A DNA stretch of 64,000 bases from Pseudomonas jessenii (GCF_002236115.1 NZ_NIWT01000005.1:372001-436000); one strand, 5' to 3'; numbered from the stretch's first letter, positions 25,819 to 34,978 are shown. Notes: generated by a model from the sequence alone, not told the origin. Translations and numbers: made by a program.

Positions 25819-27717
25819 TTAAGAAACCTGCACCCGCTGCCTCTCAACTACCCGGCTACGACCGTACAACACGACAATCGAAATGATCGCCACAGCCTGG
25901 GCGCTCAACGAATAGGCATCGGCATGGATCCCCAGCCATTCAAAGTCAAAGAACGGTACCGGCCGTGTACCGAAGATCCCGGCTTCCTGCAGCGCTTTCA
26001 CGCCGTGCCCGGCAAACACCACCGACAAGGCGCACAAAAGACCGGCGTTGATGCTGAAGAACAACGCCAGCGGCAACTTCGCCGAACCGCGCAAAATCAC
26101 CCAGGCCAGGCCGATCAGCAACACCAGCGCCGTGGCCCCACCGGCCAGCACCGCGTTGTGCCCCGCGGGACCTGCCTGCAACCACAGGGTTTCGTAGAAC
26201 AGGATCACTTCGAACAGTTCGCGATACACCGAGAAGAACGCCAGGGTCGCAAAACCGAAACGCCCGCCACCGCCCACCAGGCTGGTCTTGATGTAATCCT
26301 GCCAGGCCGCGGCGTGACGACGGTCATGCATCCACACGCCCAGCCACAGCACCATGACGCTGGCAAACAACGCCGTCGCACCTTCCAGCAATTCGCGTTG
26401 GGAACCGCTGACATCAATCACATAGGCTGCCAGCGCCCAGGTGCCCAGCCCCGCCACAAACGCCAGGCCCCAGCCGACGTTAACGCTGCGCACCGCCGCC
26501 TGTTGATCCGTGTTACGCAGGAAAGCAAGGATCGCCGCCAGCACCAGAATCGCTTCCAGACCTTCGCGCAGCAGAATCAGCAGGCCGGAAATGTAACTCA
26601 GCGACCAGCTCAAACCCTCGTTGCCCAACAGGCCGGCCGATGCCTTCAACTTGTCCTTGGCCACGTCCAGGCGCTGCTCGACCTCGCTCACCAGCAAGCC
26701 GTCCTGCAACGACTGACGGTAGGCCATCAGGGATTTTTCAGTGTCTTTACGCACGTTGGCGTCAATGTTATCCAGCGAGCTCTCAACCAGCTCGAAGCCT
26801 TCCAGATACGCCGCTACCGATAAGTCATAGGCCTGGTCATGCTCACCGGCACGATACGCCGCGATGCTCTTGTCCAAAGTGGCCGCAGTGTAGTCGAGCA
26901 GTTGCGCCGGGCCACGCTTGACCTGTGGCGGCTGCGCCCGCTGGGCACGGAAGGTCGCGGCGGCTTGCGGGCCTTCGACGGCCTGTACTTCGGCCGGGGT
27001 CTGACGAGCGAGGTCGGCGATGTTGTAGGTCTTTTCAGCCTTGGCCGTGGCCGGGTCGACACTGAAGCTGGCGATATAGGTGGCCAGGTCCCAACGCTGA
27101 CGATCATCCAGTTGATCGGCAAAGGCCGGCATGTCAGTCCCTTCGACCCCCAGGCCCAGGGTGCTGTAGATCGCGTAGAGGCTCAGTCGGTCCAGTCGTG
27201 TGGTATCACGCAGATTGGATGGCGGCGGCGCCATGCCGACACCTGCCGGGCCGTCGCCGGCCCCTGTATCGCCATGGCAGACCGAGCAATGCTGAGCGTA
27301 CAGCGGCGCACCACGCACCGGGTCCGGCGTAATGACCGGGGCCTGACTGACTTCATAGGCCACGGCCAGCTTCGCACCCAGTTGCCGGGCCTGGCGCGCG
27401 ACGTCGGCACCGTCCTGATGGGCGTCAATGGAGTTTCCCAGCGCGGCCAGGCTTTGCTCCAGAGCGGCTTTTTCCGGCTTGGCCGGCATGGTTGCAATCA
27501 GATTTCCCAGCGTCTTGACCGAGTCTTGCTGCACGCGAAATCCGGACGGGTCCGTGATGCTGCCCGCCTGCACCGTGTCCGGGTAATCCGCGCCGATGTA
27601 ATCGAGCAAGTGCAGCGCCTGCGGCGCACCTTCGGCGGGAGCGGCCAGTAGCTGAAAACTGCACGCAGCCAACAGCGGCAGCAACAGCCAGGCCAGGAAA
27701 CGGGAGGGGGCAATCAT
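25819..27717 (-). CDS. Cytochrome c / FTR1-family iron permease fusion
   Basis: 632 residues. An N-terminal signal (LLLPLLAAC, which also fits a lipobox at Cys19) leads to a periplasmic cytochrome c domain with heme motif CSVCH (144-148) and a likely axial Met196 in GTDMPAF. A helical linker carries YLEGFELVES (305-314). The FTR1 permease then has REGLE (384-388) and the degenerate second copy RELFE (499-503) in paired helices, ending at seven or so membrane spans. FTR1 proteins move iron; the attached cytochrome could oxidise ferrous iron or pass electrons at the membrane. No efeO/efeB genes adjoin it and I see no clear Fur box. Confidence 0.9.
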   Translation of the reverse strand: MIAPSRFLAWLLLPLLAACSFQLLAAPAEGAPQALHLLDYIGADYPDTVQAGSITDPSGFRVQQDSVKTLGNLIATMPAKPEKAALEQSLAALGNSIDAHQDGADVARQARQLGAKLAVAYEVSQAPVITPDPVRGAPLYAQHCSVCHGDTGAGDGPAGVGMAPPPSNLRDTTRLDRLSLYAIYSTLGLGVEGTDMPAFADQLDDRQRWDLATYIASFSVDPATAKAEKTYNIADLARQTPAEVQAVEGPQAAATFRAQRAQPPQVKRGPAQLLDYTAATLDKSIAAYRAGEHDQAYDLSVAAYLEGFELVESSLDNIDANVRKDTEKSLMAYRQSLQDGLLVSEVEQRLDVAKDKLKASAGLLGNEGLSWSLSYISGLLILLREGLEAILVLAAILAFLRNTDQQAAVRSVNVGWGLAFVAGLGTWALAAYVIDVSGSQRELLEGATALFASVMVLWLGVWMHDRRHAAAWQDYIKTSLVGGGGRFGFATLAFFSVYRELFEVILFYETLWLQAGPAGHNAVLAGGATALVLLIGLAWVILRGSAKLPLALFFSINAGLLCALSVVFAGHGVKALQEAGIFGTRPVPFFDFEWLGIHADAYSLSAQAVAIISIVVLYGRSRVVERQRVQVS

Positions 27718-27832
27718 GAATGAATCTCAATTGGAAATACGAAGTTACATATTGTTAACGCCAGACGGGTTTCGCTCAAGCTTTGTTGATATCTCTTCGT
27801 AATTGCATCAGTTTCGAGAGCGGCTCCTCCAA

Positions 27833-27868
27833 ACAAAAAAGGCGACCTCCAGGGTCGCCTTTTTTTAT
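27833..27868 (-). terminator. Terminator downstream of the LysE-type gene
   Basis: AAAAAAGGCGACC ... GGTCGCCTTTTTTT with a 5-nt loop, ten bp past the LysE-type stop; nearly symmetric so it may also work on the other strand. Confidence 0.9.
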
Positions 27869-27877
27869 ATCGCCGTT

Positions 27878-28510
27878 TTACACAGCAGCTTTGCGCAACG
27901 TCGCCATGAACGCCGCCGCCCCGATGAACAGCCCGGCAAAGGTCCGGTTCATGCGCTTTTGCTGTTTCGGTGTGCGCAACAGACGCAGCACTTTGGACGC
28001 CAGACCGGTGTAGCCGGCCATGACGATCAGGTCGACGCAAACCATGGTCACACCGATTATCAGATACTGAATCAGCAGTGGCGCATGGGGGTCGATGAAT
28101 TGCGGCAACACCGCCAGCATGAACACCAGCGCCTTGGGGTTGCTGATGTTCACCAGAAAACCACGGAACACCAAGGCCATCGGCTTGCCGATCTGGCGCA
28201 GCGCCGCGTCATCGCTCATATCGCTGGGCAGCGCACGCCATTGCTTGATCGCGAGGTAAACCAGATACGCCACGCCAAACCATTTGATGGCGTAGAAGGC
28301 CGTGGCCGACGCCGTGAGAATGGCGCCGACACCGGCGCCGACGATGGCGATCTGCAAAGCCAGGCCCAGTTGCAGGCCCAGGGCGTTCCAGTAGCCGCGC
28401 CAGAAACCGTATTGCAAGCCGCTGGACATCGACGCAATGGCGCCGGCACCGGGGGACAAGCTGATCACCCAGCAGGCGGCAAAAAACGCCAGCCATGTTT
28501 GAAGCTCCAT
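27878..28510 (-). CDS. LysE-family amino-acid exporter
   Basis: 210 residues with about six helices. Begins TWLAFFAACWVISLSPGAGA, whose SPGAGA matches the SPGP-type motif of RhtB/LysE exporters, followed by GLQYGFWRGYWNALGLQLGL and GFLVNISNPKALVFMLAVLPQ (split here around the conserved NPKA). The family exports amino acids such as homoserine, threonine or lysine. The ligand is not predictable. No LysR-type partner is adjacent. Confidence 0.9.
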   Translation of the reverse strand: MELQTWLAFFAACWVISLSPGAGAIASMSSGLQYGFWRGYWNALGLQLGLALQIAIVGAGVGAILTASATAFYAIKWFGVAYLVYLAIKQWRALPSDMSDDAALRQIGKPMALVFRGFLVNISNPKALVFMLAVLPQFIDPHAPLLIQYLIIGVTMVCVDLIVMAGYTGLASKVLRLLRTPKQQKRMNRTFAGLFIGAAAFMATLRKAAV

Positions 28511-28614
28511 TGCACACCTCGACTCAGACTCGTGACAGATGTCTAAGCTAATGCGGCTTTGATTGGATGACTACCGATTTTTTGCAGGACATGACGACTG
28601 CTGACTTGAGGCTC

Positions 28615-28712
28615 CCATCGCGAGCAAGTTCGCTCCCACAGAGAAGTCTCTGGTGCTCACAAGATTTGTGCTCACTGAAGATCGACTGTGGGAGCGAGCT
28701 TGCTCGCGATGG
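28615..28712. repeat. REP pair (BIME)
   Basis: Arms at 28615-28641 and 28685-28712 between the divergent-looking ends of the LysE-type start and the small MscS gene stop. Confidence 0.85.
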
Positions 28713-28735
28713 CGATATGTCAGGCGACAAAAAAC

Positions 28736-29317
28736 TTACTTTTCAAACCCGCTGGAAGGAAACACATCCGTCCCGCGCCAGCGCCGTACCGAACGCTGGA
28801 AGAACAAACTGTTGGGCACCTGCACCATGGCGCTGCCAGTGCCGACTTCTTCGGCCTCGATCAGCGTGGTGTAAAGAAGATTGATCGCCACTACCCGGCC
28901 TTTGACGCCGGGCTTGTCGGTGGTGTCCACCAACTCGACCACGTCACCTATGCGAAACGGGCCGACGGTAAAGATCAGGATCGCGCACAGCAGGTTCGAG
29001 AGCACGCTCCACATGGCGAAAAACGCCACCGCCGCGACTGCGACGAAACCGGACAACGCGGTCCAGAGCACCGTGGCCGAAACACCGAGGCGTTCCAGCA
29101 CGAAAATCAATGCACTGCCCATGATGAGCCAGCGCAGGCCACCGCGCAGCGGCATCAGCAACTGCGGCGGAAACGGATAGCGCTCGCCGAGACGGGTCAG
29201 GCATTTGGCGACGAAACGCTGGGCGATGTATCCGGCCAGCAGGATCAGCAGGATTTGCACGCCGAGCCAGATCGGCTCGACCCACACCGCCGGCAGCGGC
29301 AGCTTGAAGGCGTCCAT
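28736..29317 (-). CDS. Small mechanosensitive ion channel, MscS family
   Basis: 193 residues, shorter than the 286 of E. coli MscS. Three hydrophobic segments are followed by the pore-lining helix region (LSGFVAVAAVAFFAMWSVLS) and the start of the beta domain with FRIGDVVELVDTTDKPGVKG-RV, after which it ends without the C-terminal alpha/beta domain. Such compact versions are common in pseudomonads and may gate under hypo-osmotic stress. The start codon overlaps the stop of the ABC-F gene (TGATG), so the two are translated together. Confidence 0.88.
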   Translation of the reverse strand: MDAFKLPLPAVWVEPIWLGVQILLILLAGYIAQRFVAKCLTRLGERYPFPPQLLMPLRGGLRWLIMGSALIFVLERLGVSATVLWTALSGFVAVAAVAFFAMWSVLSNLLCAILIFTVGPFRIGDVVELVDTTDKPGVKGRVVAINLLYTTLIEAEEVGTGSAMVQVPNSLFFQRSVRRWRGTDVFPSSGFEK

Positions 29318-31227
29318 CAGGACAGCTCCTCCAGCTCCGCCTGCATGTTTTCCAGCAACTCCAGGGCTTCCATCCAGGCTTCTTCCAGCTCCGCCTCACG
29401 CACCTTCAGCTTGGCCTGTTCGGCCAGCAGATCCCGCAATTCGTTCTTGCGCGCCGGCTCGTAGATGTCGCTGTCGCCGAGGCTGGCATCGATCTTCGCC
29501 AGCTTTTCGTGGAGCTTGCCGAGTTCGGCTTCAAGCTTGTCAGCTTCGCGCTTGTGCGGCGCCAGTTGCTGACGCAACGCAGCAGCGGCCTGACGCTGGG
29601 CTTTCTTGTCGGTCTTGTCCGGGTTGACCGGCGTGTTGCTGACCGGAGCGTTGCGCTGGCGATACTCCACCAGCCAGCGGGTGTAGTCCTCCAGGTCGCC
29701 GTCGAATTCCTCGACCTTGCCGTCCGCCACCAGATAGAAATTGTCGGTGGTGCTTTTGAGCAAGTGGCGATCGTGAGAGACCACCAATACCGCACCACTG
29801 AATTCCTGCAGGGCCATGGTCAGCGCCAGACGCATTTCCAGGTCCAGGTGGTTGGTCGGTTCGTCGAGCAGCAACAGGTTCGGTCGGTCCCAGGCGATCA
29901 AGGCCAACGCCAGGCGCGCCTTTTCGCCACCGGAGAAATTCAGTACCGGCTCGTCGATTCGCGCACCACGGAAGTCGAATCCGCCGAGGAAGTCGCGCAG
30001 GGTCTGCTCACGCTCGGTCGGTGCCAGGCGTTGCAGGTGCAGCAACGGGCTGGCCTTGGAGTCCAGCGAATCCAGCTGATGCTGGGCGAAGTAACCGACA
30101 ACGGTGTTCTCGCCACGGGTCAAGCGGCCGGCCAATGGCGAGAGCTCACCGGCAAGGTTCTTGATCAGGGTCGATTTACCGGCGCCATTCGGGCCGAGCA
30201 GACCGATTCGCGCACCCGGGGTCAGTTGCAGCTTGACCTTCTCCAGCACGGCCTTGTCGCCGTAACCCAGGCGGGCATCGGACAGGTCGATCAGCGGGCT
30301 GGAAATCTTCTGCGATTCACGGAAGACAAAGTCGAACGGCGAATCGACGTGGGCAGCGGTCAGCTCTTCCATCCGCTCCAGTGCCTTGATCCGGCTCTGG
30401 GCCTGACGGGCCTTGGTAGCCTGGGCCTTGAAGCGGGCGATGTAGCTTTCCATGTGCGCACGTTGCACCTGCTGCTTCTCGTACGCCTGCTGTTGCTGGG
30501 CCAGGCGTTCGGCACGGGCACGCTCGAAGGCGCTGTAGCCACCGCGGTACAGGGTGATCTTGCGCTGATCGACGTGGGCCACGTGGTCGACCACGGCATC
30601 GAGGAAGTCCCGGTCGTGGGAAATCAGCATCAAGGTGCCGGGATAACTCTTGAGCCACTCTTCGAGCCAGATGATGGCGTCGAGGTCCAGGTGGTTGGTC
30701 GGTTCGTCGAGCAGCAGCAGGTCCGATGGGCACATCAAGGCCTGCGCCAGGTTCAGGCGCATCCGCCAGCCACCGGAGAAATCCCCGACCTGGCGATCCA
30801 TCTGCTCGTTGGTGAATCCAAGCCCGGCCAGCAGCTTGCGCGCCCGGGCATCGGCGGTGTAACCGTCGGCGCTGTCGAGTTCCGAGTGCAGTCGGGCCTG
30901 AGCGGCACCGTCATGGGCCGCTTCGGCTGCCGCCAGGTCGCGTTGCACCTGGCGCAGGCGCAGGTCGCCATCGAGCACGTAGTCGACCGCCAGGCGTTCG
31001 AGGGTGTCGACCTCCTGGCGCATGTGGGCGATACGCCAGTCGGCCGGCAGGAAGCAATCACCCGAGTCCGGGTGCAGCTCACCCCGAAGCAAGGCGAACA
31101 GGCTCGATTTGCCGGCGCCGTTGGCACCGATGAGGCCGGCTTTCTGGCCGGCGTGCAGGGTCAGCTCGGCGTCTTCTAGCAGACGTTGCGGGCCACGCTG
31201 TAAAGTCAGGTTCTGAAGTCGAATCAT
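29317..31227 (-). CDS. yheS: ABC-F ATPase, YheS type
   Basis: 636 residues with two complete nucleotide-binding domains and no membrane part. First Walker A GANGAGKS (34-41), signature FSGGWRMRLNLAQAL and Walker B LLLLDEPTNHLDLD; the second domain repeats with GPNGAGKST, FSGGEKARLALALI and LLLLDEPTNHLDLE. The linker between them is charged and helical, and the C-terminal tail (about 530-636) is a coiled coil. It aligns with E. coli YheS rather than Uup or EttA. ABC-F proteins act on stalled ribosomes. Coupled to the small MscS channel gene. Confidence 0.93.
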   Translation of the reverse strand: MIRLQNLTLQRGPQRLLEDAELTLHAGQKAGLIGANGAGKSSLFALLRGELHPDSGDCFLPADWRIAHMRQEVDTLERLAVDYVLDGDLRLRQVQRDLAAAEAAHDGAAQARLHSELDSADGYTADARARKLLAGLGFTNEQMDRQVGDFSGGWRMRLNLAQALMCPSDLLLLDEPTNHLDLDAIIWLEEWLKSYPGTLMLISHDRDFLDAVVDHVAHVDQRKITLYRGGYSAFERARAERLAQQQQAYEKQQVQRAHMESYIARFKAQATKARQAQSRIKALERMEELTAAHVDSPFDFVFRESQKISSPLIDLSDARLGYGDKAVLEKVKLQLTPGARIGLLGPNGAGKSTLIKNLAGELSPLAGRLTRGENTVVGYFAQHQLDSLDSKASPLLHLQRLAPTEREQTLRDFLGGFDFRGARIDEPVLNFSGGEKARLALALIAWDRPNLLLLDEPTNHLDLEMRLALTMALQEFSGAVLVVSHDRHLLKSTTDNFYLVADGKVEEFDGDLEDYTRWLVEYRQRNAPVSNTPVNPDKTDKKAQRQAAAALRQQLAPHKREADKLEAELGKLHEKLAKIDASLGDSDIYEPARKNELRDLLAEQAKLKVREAELEEAWMEALELLENMQAELEELS

Positions 31228-31277
31228 AATGGCGGCGGAGTCTACCAGCTTCGCTCGCAACTGGCGCGAGTAGCACT

Positions 31278-31742
31278 ATGTCCTCTGACCTGTGGAGCTT
31301 TTCCCTAAGTACTTATGCCCAGCCCGGCGTTGAACCCGCATGCCTGCAATTGCAGTCGGCGGGCATCAATGTGTGCTTGCTACTCTGCGGACTGTGGCTG
31401 GGAGAACGTGGCGTCGCCTTTAACGAACACCGATTGCAGCAACTGCGTAGCGTGGCCGAGCCATGGGACGCAGAAGTGGTGCGACCGCTGCGAGCCTTGC
31501 GGGTGAATTGGAAGGTCGTTGCCGCCGACGACGGCGAACTGAATGCTTTGCGCGAGCAAGTGAAGGCACTCGAACTGGAAGCCGAGCGACATCTGTTGGT
31601 ACGACTGGAACGAACGGCGTTGAGTTGGCCGCAAGGTGAGGCGACCGATCTATCGGCCTGGCTCAATGGTGTGGCGGCAGGCGCCGCCCACCTGGACCGC
31701 GACGCGCTGCATCAGCTGCGCGTCGCGGTAACCGGCACTTAG
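31278..31742 (+). CDS. TIGR02444 family protein
   Basis: 154 residues, mostly helical. It opens DLWSFSLSTYAQPGVEPACL and contains NVCLLLCGLWLGERGV and REQVKALELEAERHLL. The family is found in pseudomonads next to the ABC-F and alginate-regulatory genes, without a known biochemical role. No signal peptide; cytosolic. It is divergent from yheS with a 50-bp gap and its last 4 bp overlap the 3' end of algP. Confidence 0.85.
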   Translation: MSSDLWSFSLSTYAQPGVEPACLQLQSAGINVCLLLCGLWLGERGVAFNEHRLQQLRSVAEPWDAEVVRPLRALRVNWKVVAADDGELNALREQVKALELEAERHLLVRLERTALSWPQGEATDLSAWLNGVAAGAAHLDRDALHQLRVAVTGT

Positions 31743-32872
31743 GAAGCGCTGGTTGGGGTGGTTGCTGCGATCGATGCGGCGGCCGGCGTTGGCGCTGGCG
31801 TGCCTGTCGAGGTGGCTGCTGCTAAAGCAGACGGTGCACCCGGAGCCGGATTGGCTGGCTTGGCAACTGGCGCGGCGGCCGGCTTGGCGGCAACAGGTTT
31901 CACTGCTGGTTTTGCAGCTGGCTTCGCCACCGCTGGCTTGGCAGCGGGCTTGGCGGTGGCCGGTTTGGCAGCAGCGGCTGGTTTAGCCGCAGCAGGTTTG
32001 GCTGCCGGTTTAGCGGCTGGTTTAGCGGCCGGCTTGGCCGCTGCTTTTACAGCGGGTTTGGCCGCAGTTTTCGCAGCAGGTTTTGCAGCGGTTTTAGCCG
32101 CGACAGATTTGGCGGCCGGCTTCGCAGCAGGTTTCGCTGTTGCAGTTTTGGTTGCTGGTTTTGCTGCGGGTTTAGCGGCTGGTTTTGCAGCCGGTTTAGC
32201 GGCGGCGGTTTTAGCCACGGCTGGCTTGGCAGCAGCGGCTCTTGCAGCGGTAGGTCGTGCGGCGGCTGGTTTGGCAGCCGTGGTTTTAGCCGCAGGTTTT
32301 GCAGCGCTGGCAGCAACCGGTTTTCTCGCAGCCGATTTGGCTGCAGGTTTGGCTGCGGCAGGTTTAGCTGCTGGCTTGGCAGCTGCAGGTTTTGCGGCAG
32401 GTTTGGCCGGTGCTTTTGCAGCAGCCGGTTTGGCAGCGGCTTTCTTCGCAGGTGCCGCAGCAGGCTTGGCCGCACGCAAGGACAACACCTTGCCGACAGC
32501 CTCTTGTACACGACCGACGCCCTGGGCCAGTTTCAGGCTTTCCTGAGCATCGCGCTTGAGTTGCAGAATGTAGCCGCGGGTTTCCGATTGACGATCCTTG
32601 AGGGCATCGAGCAGCTCCTCAAGATCGGCCACTGCGCCCTTGGCCTTGGCTTGTGCCTTGGCTTTTCCGGCCGCCGCAGCGTCCTGCAATTTGGTGCGGG
32701 ATTTGTGCAGTTTTTCTTGCGCTTTTCCGCGCTGCTTTTCCAGCTTGGCGAGCAGTTTTTCAGCATCAGCCAAGGCTTCGGAACAAGCGGTTTCCAGATG
32801 CTCGAGCAGGCTGCTCGAGAGTTGTTGGAGCAAGTGCAACGGAGTGTTTACTGGCTTCTTGGTGGCCGACAT
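31739..32872 (-). CDS. algP: AlgP, histone-H1-like protein
   Basis: 377 residues. Residues 1-132 are a charged helical coiled-coil region (LLEHLETACSEALADAEKLL, then Lys-rich KAQAKAKGAVADLEELLDAL). From about residue 133 to the end the protein is built of tandem Lys-Pro-Ala-Ala repeats with some Lys-Ala/Thr-Ala variants, like the tail of AlgP/AlgR3 of P. aeruginosa and eukaryotic histone H1. It binds DNA and affects algD transcription in P. aeruginosa. The repeat array is likely to vary in length between strains. Its convergent neighbour overlaps it by 4 bp. Confidence 0.93.
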   Translation of the reverse strand: MSATKKPVNTPLHLLQQLSSSLLEHLETACSEALADAEKLLAKLEKQRGKAQEKLHKSRTKLQDAAAAGKAKAQAKAKGAVADLEELLDALKDRQSETRGYILQLKRDAQESLKLAQGVGRVQEAVGKVLSLRAAKPAAAPAKKAAAKPAAAKAPAKPAAKPAAAKPAAKPAAAKPAAKSAARKPVAASAAKPAAKTTAAKPAAARPTAARAAAAKPAVAKTAAAKPAAKPAAKPAAKPATKTATAKPAAKPAAKSVAAKTAAKPAAKTAAKPAVKAAAKPAAKPAAKPAAKPAAAKPAAAAKPATAKPAAKPAVAKPAAKPAVKPVAAKPAAAPVAKPANPAPGAPSALAAATSTGTPAPTPAAASIAATTPTSAS

Positions 32873-33064
32873 GGTTTACCTCCTGGCTGAAGTGAGTGCG
32901 GCTCATACTAGACCTCTGCTGCAACCGCCGCTAGGGCATGTTGACACTATCGAAAGCGCTGTGTTGCAAAGGATTGAAAAACTTCTGCCTCGGCGCAAAA
33001 GCAGTTCACCGTTGCGCGCATTCTCGCTGGCATAATCGCCCGCAATTCAGGTCGGAGAGTGCCC

Positions 33065-33730
33065 ATGTCGCGCTACCTTTTTTTATCGCTGTGCGTGTTT
33101 TTTTCGGTGGCCCAAGCCGGCGAAACAACGCAGAAAAATGAAGCCCACGATCTCGCTTACAGCCTGGGTGCAAGCCTTGGCGAACGCTTGCGCCAGGAGG
33201 TTCCCGACCTGCAACTCCAGGCATTGGTCGAAGGATTGCAGCAAGCCTATCAGGGCAAACCGCTGGCGCTGAAGGACGAGCAGATCCAACAGATACTGAC
33301 CGAGCATGAAGCCCGCATCGCCATGCAGTCCGACGAGCCGCAAAGCGAAATGGCACTGGAAAAAGAACAGCGTTTTCTCACCACAGAAAAAGCCAGGCCC
33401 GGCGTGCGCGAACTGGCTGATGGCGTGTTGCTGACCGAGTTGACGCCAGGTACCGGCACCAAGGCCGGACCGAACGGCAAGGTGCAGGTGCTGTACATCG
33501 GTCGATTGCCCGACGGCACTGTGTTCGATCAGAACAGTCAGCCGCAGTGGTTCAGTCTCGACAGCGTGATCGCCGGATGGCGCAGTGCGCTGCAAAACAT
33601 GCCGGTCGGGGCGAAATGGCGACTGGTGATTCCATCGGCTCAGGCCTATGGCGCCGACGGTGCCGGTGACGTGATCGCACCATTCACACCACTGGTGTTC
33701 GAAGTCGAACTGCGCGGCGCCACCAGCTGA
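33065..33730 (+). CDS. FKBP-type peptidyl-prolyl isomerase
   Basis: 221 residues. A signal peptide (residues 1-18, MSRYLFLSLCVFFSVAQA) precedes an N-terminal dimerisation domain (LAYSLGASLGERLRQEVPDL) and a long helix, then the FKBP domain with VQVLYIGRLPDGTVFDQN, WRSALQNMPVGAKWRLVIPS and AYGADGAG. This is the FkpA/Mip layout: periplasmic or outer-membrane-associated folding of proteins. The start ATG at 33065 follows CGGAGAGT. It is convergent with algQ across a shared terminator. Confidence 0.92.
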   Translation: MSRYLFLSLCVFFSVAQAGETTQKNEAHDLAYSLGASLGERLRQEVPDLQLQALVEGLQQAYQGKPLALKDEQIQQILTEHEARIAMQSDEPQSEMALEKEQRFLTTEKARPGVRELADGVLLTELTPGTGTKAGPNGKVQVLYIGRLPDGTVFDQNSQPQWFSLDSVIAGWRSALQNMPVGAKWRLVIPSAQAYGADGAGDVIAPFTPLVFEVELRGATS

Positions 33731-33741
33731 CGATGCAAACG

Positions 33742-33772
33742 AAAAACGGCGTGCCTTGGCACGCCGTTTTGG
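33742..33772. terminator. Bidirectional terminator between the FKBP gene and algQ
   Basis: AAAAACGGCGTGC-CTTG-GCACGCCGTTTT: an eleven-bp stem with A- and T-tracts on either side. Confidence 0.9.
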
Positions 33773-33790
33773 GATCTTGCAGGAAGTGCT

Positions 33791-34249
33791 TCAGGCCTGA
33801 ACCGAGTCGGCTTCCTTGTGGGCAGTGTGCAGCACTTCGATCAGGCAGTCTTCCAGTTCAAAGCGCTCATGCAACAGTCCGCCGAGTGTCTTGAACTCTT
33901 CGGCGACACACTTACCTGCGTCACACAGGTCATTGAAGGCGAGCAGCTTTTCGGTGATGACGTCGATACGCGGGTAGATGGTCTCGGCGAGCTCCAGGCC
34001 ACGCTTGTCGTTGAAGGCCTTGGCCTCCCCCGTCAGCTGCTCGTAGATCTCGAAGTGCCCGGCCGATACATAATCGACCAGCACGCCGCAGAATTCCTGC
34101 AAGGGCTTACGGTGCTCACCCAGCGCCTCAGGCTTTGCGCCGAGAGCGTCATAGGCCCCGATCAGTTCGTGTCGTTCCTGCAACCAGCGATCGATCAGCA
34201 GGTGCACTCCGCCCCAGCGTTCCTGAGCATTCTGACAACTTTCGAGCAT
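33791..34249 (-). CDS. algQ: AlgQ, anti-sigma-70 factor (Rsd homologue)
   Basis: 152 residues, all helical. Begins MLESCQNAQERWGGVHLLID, with WLQERHELIGAYDAL, ETIYPRIDVITEKLLAFNDLCD-AGKC and GLLHERFELEDCLIEVLHTAH, as in Rsd/AlgQ. It binds sigma-70 region 4 and frees RNA polymerase for alternative sigma factors; in P. aeruginosa it modulates alginate and other virulence traits. Start at ATG 34247-34249, preceded by AGAGATCACC. It sits between the FKBP gene and dsbB, the conserved algP-algQ neighbourhood. Confidence 0.94.
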   Translation of the reverse strand: MLESCQNAQERWGGVHLLIDRWLQERHELIGAYDALGAKPEALGEHRKPLQEFCGVLVDYVSAGHFEIYEQLTGEAKAFNDKRGLELAETIYPRIDVITEKLLAFNDLCDAGKCVAEEFKTLGGLLHERFELEDCLIEVLHTAHKEADSVQA

Positions 34250-34426
34250 GGTGATCTCTCTTCCCTTGTGGGTCAGCTGCTCTATGCCCGCTCGCCTCTT
34301 GTAACGTCGGTGGGCGGTCAGGCAGAGCGTCATCGAGCAACATAATTCCAATGACACGTGCGGGCCAGATTATGCCCGCACGACACTGGCTTCAAGGTAC
34401 GCAGGCGATAAAGTTCATACAAGTGT

Positions 34427-34978
34427 TTAATCACCCGCAAAGGCCCGGTGCGACGACTCGCCGCTGAGTGGTCGCTGATAGCCGGTCCAGACCAGTCGCA
34501 GCGACTGGTAAACGGCCAGAATCATCATCGCGACGAAGAGCAGCAGGCTCCACTCGGTGAGACTCAGATCGAACAGCGTCCAGGAAATTTCCACACAATC
34601 GGCAGCGCCCTTGAACATTTGCTGTACGACCGAAAGCCACGGAGAGTTGGCCAACAGGTCCGCCAGATGAGTCGAGCACGCCGCTACCTGTTCCGCAGGA
34701 AGGCTTTGCAGCAGGACCTGTCGCCATGCAGTGACAGTGCCGGCCAGGCTGCAACAAAGACTGAACAGCCAATAGAGAACGTTTCCGATGCGACCGGGGC
34801 CATGGACCGAAGCCATCAGGCAGACGCCGGTAAGGAGCGCCAGGCAAAACCGCTGCACAAGACACAAGCCACAAGGCCGCAGGCCGACTGCATATTCCAG
34901 GTAGTAGGAAACACCCATCGCCAGGGCACCCGCAATGAAAGCCATGAAAAACAAGGAGCGTGAGCAGGCCAAAGACAT
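34427..34978 (-). CDS. dsbB: Disulfide bond formation protein B
   Basis: 183 residues in four membrane helices. First redox pair Cys36/Cys39 in CGLC, second pair Cys101 and Cys128 in the long periplasmic loop, with Arg-Pro before the first pair (LRPCGLCLVQR). DsbB reoxidises DsbA and passes electrons to ubiquinone. This is the copy next to algQ and the hem cluster, called dsbH in P. aeruginosa. The start at 34978 follows GGAAAAGCC; an alternative ATG at 35008 would add ten residues. Confidence 0.94.
   Translation of the reverse strand: MSLACSRSLFFMAFIAGALAMGVSYYLEYAVGLRPCGLCLVQRFCLALLTGVCLMASVHGPGRIGNVLYWLFSLCCSLAGTVTAWRQVLLQSLPAEQVAACSTHLADLLANSPWLSVVQQMFKGAADCVEISWTLFDLSLTEWSLLLFVAMMILAVYQSLRLVWTGYQRPLSGESSHRAFAGD

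Noticed and set aside
27718..27800. Fur box upstream of the FTR1 fusion gene
   Set aside because: The best stretch matches the 19-bp Fur consensus at too few positions to support it by eye.
31758..32546. Gly/Ala/Leu-repeat frame opposite algP
   Set aside because: The repeat is only the complement of the Lys-Pro-Ala coding units of algP.
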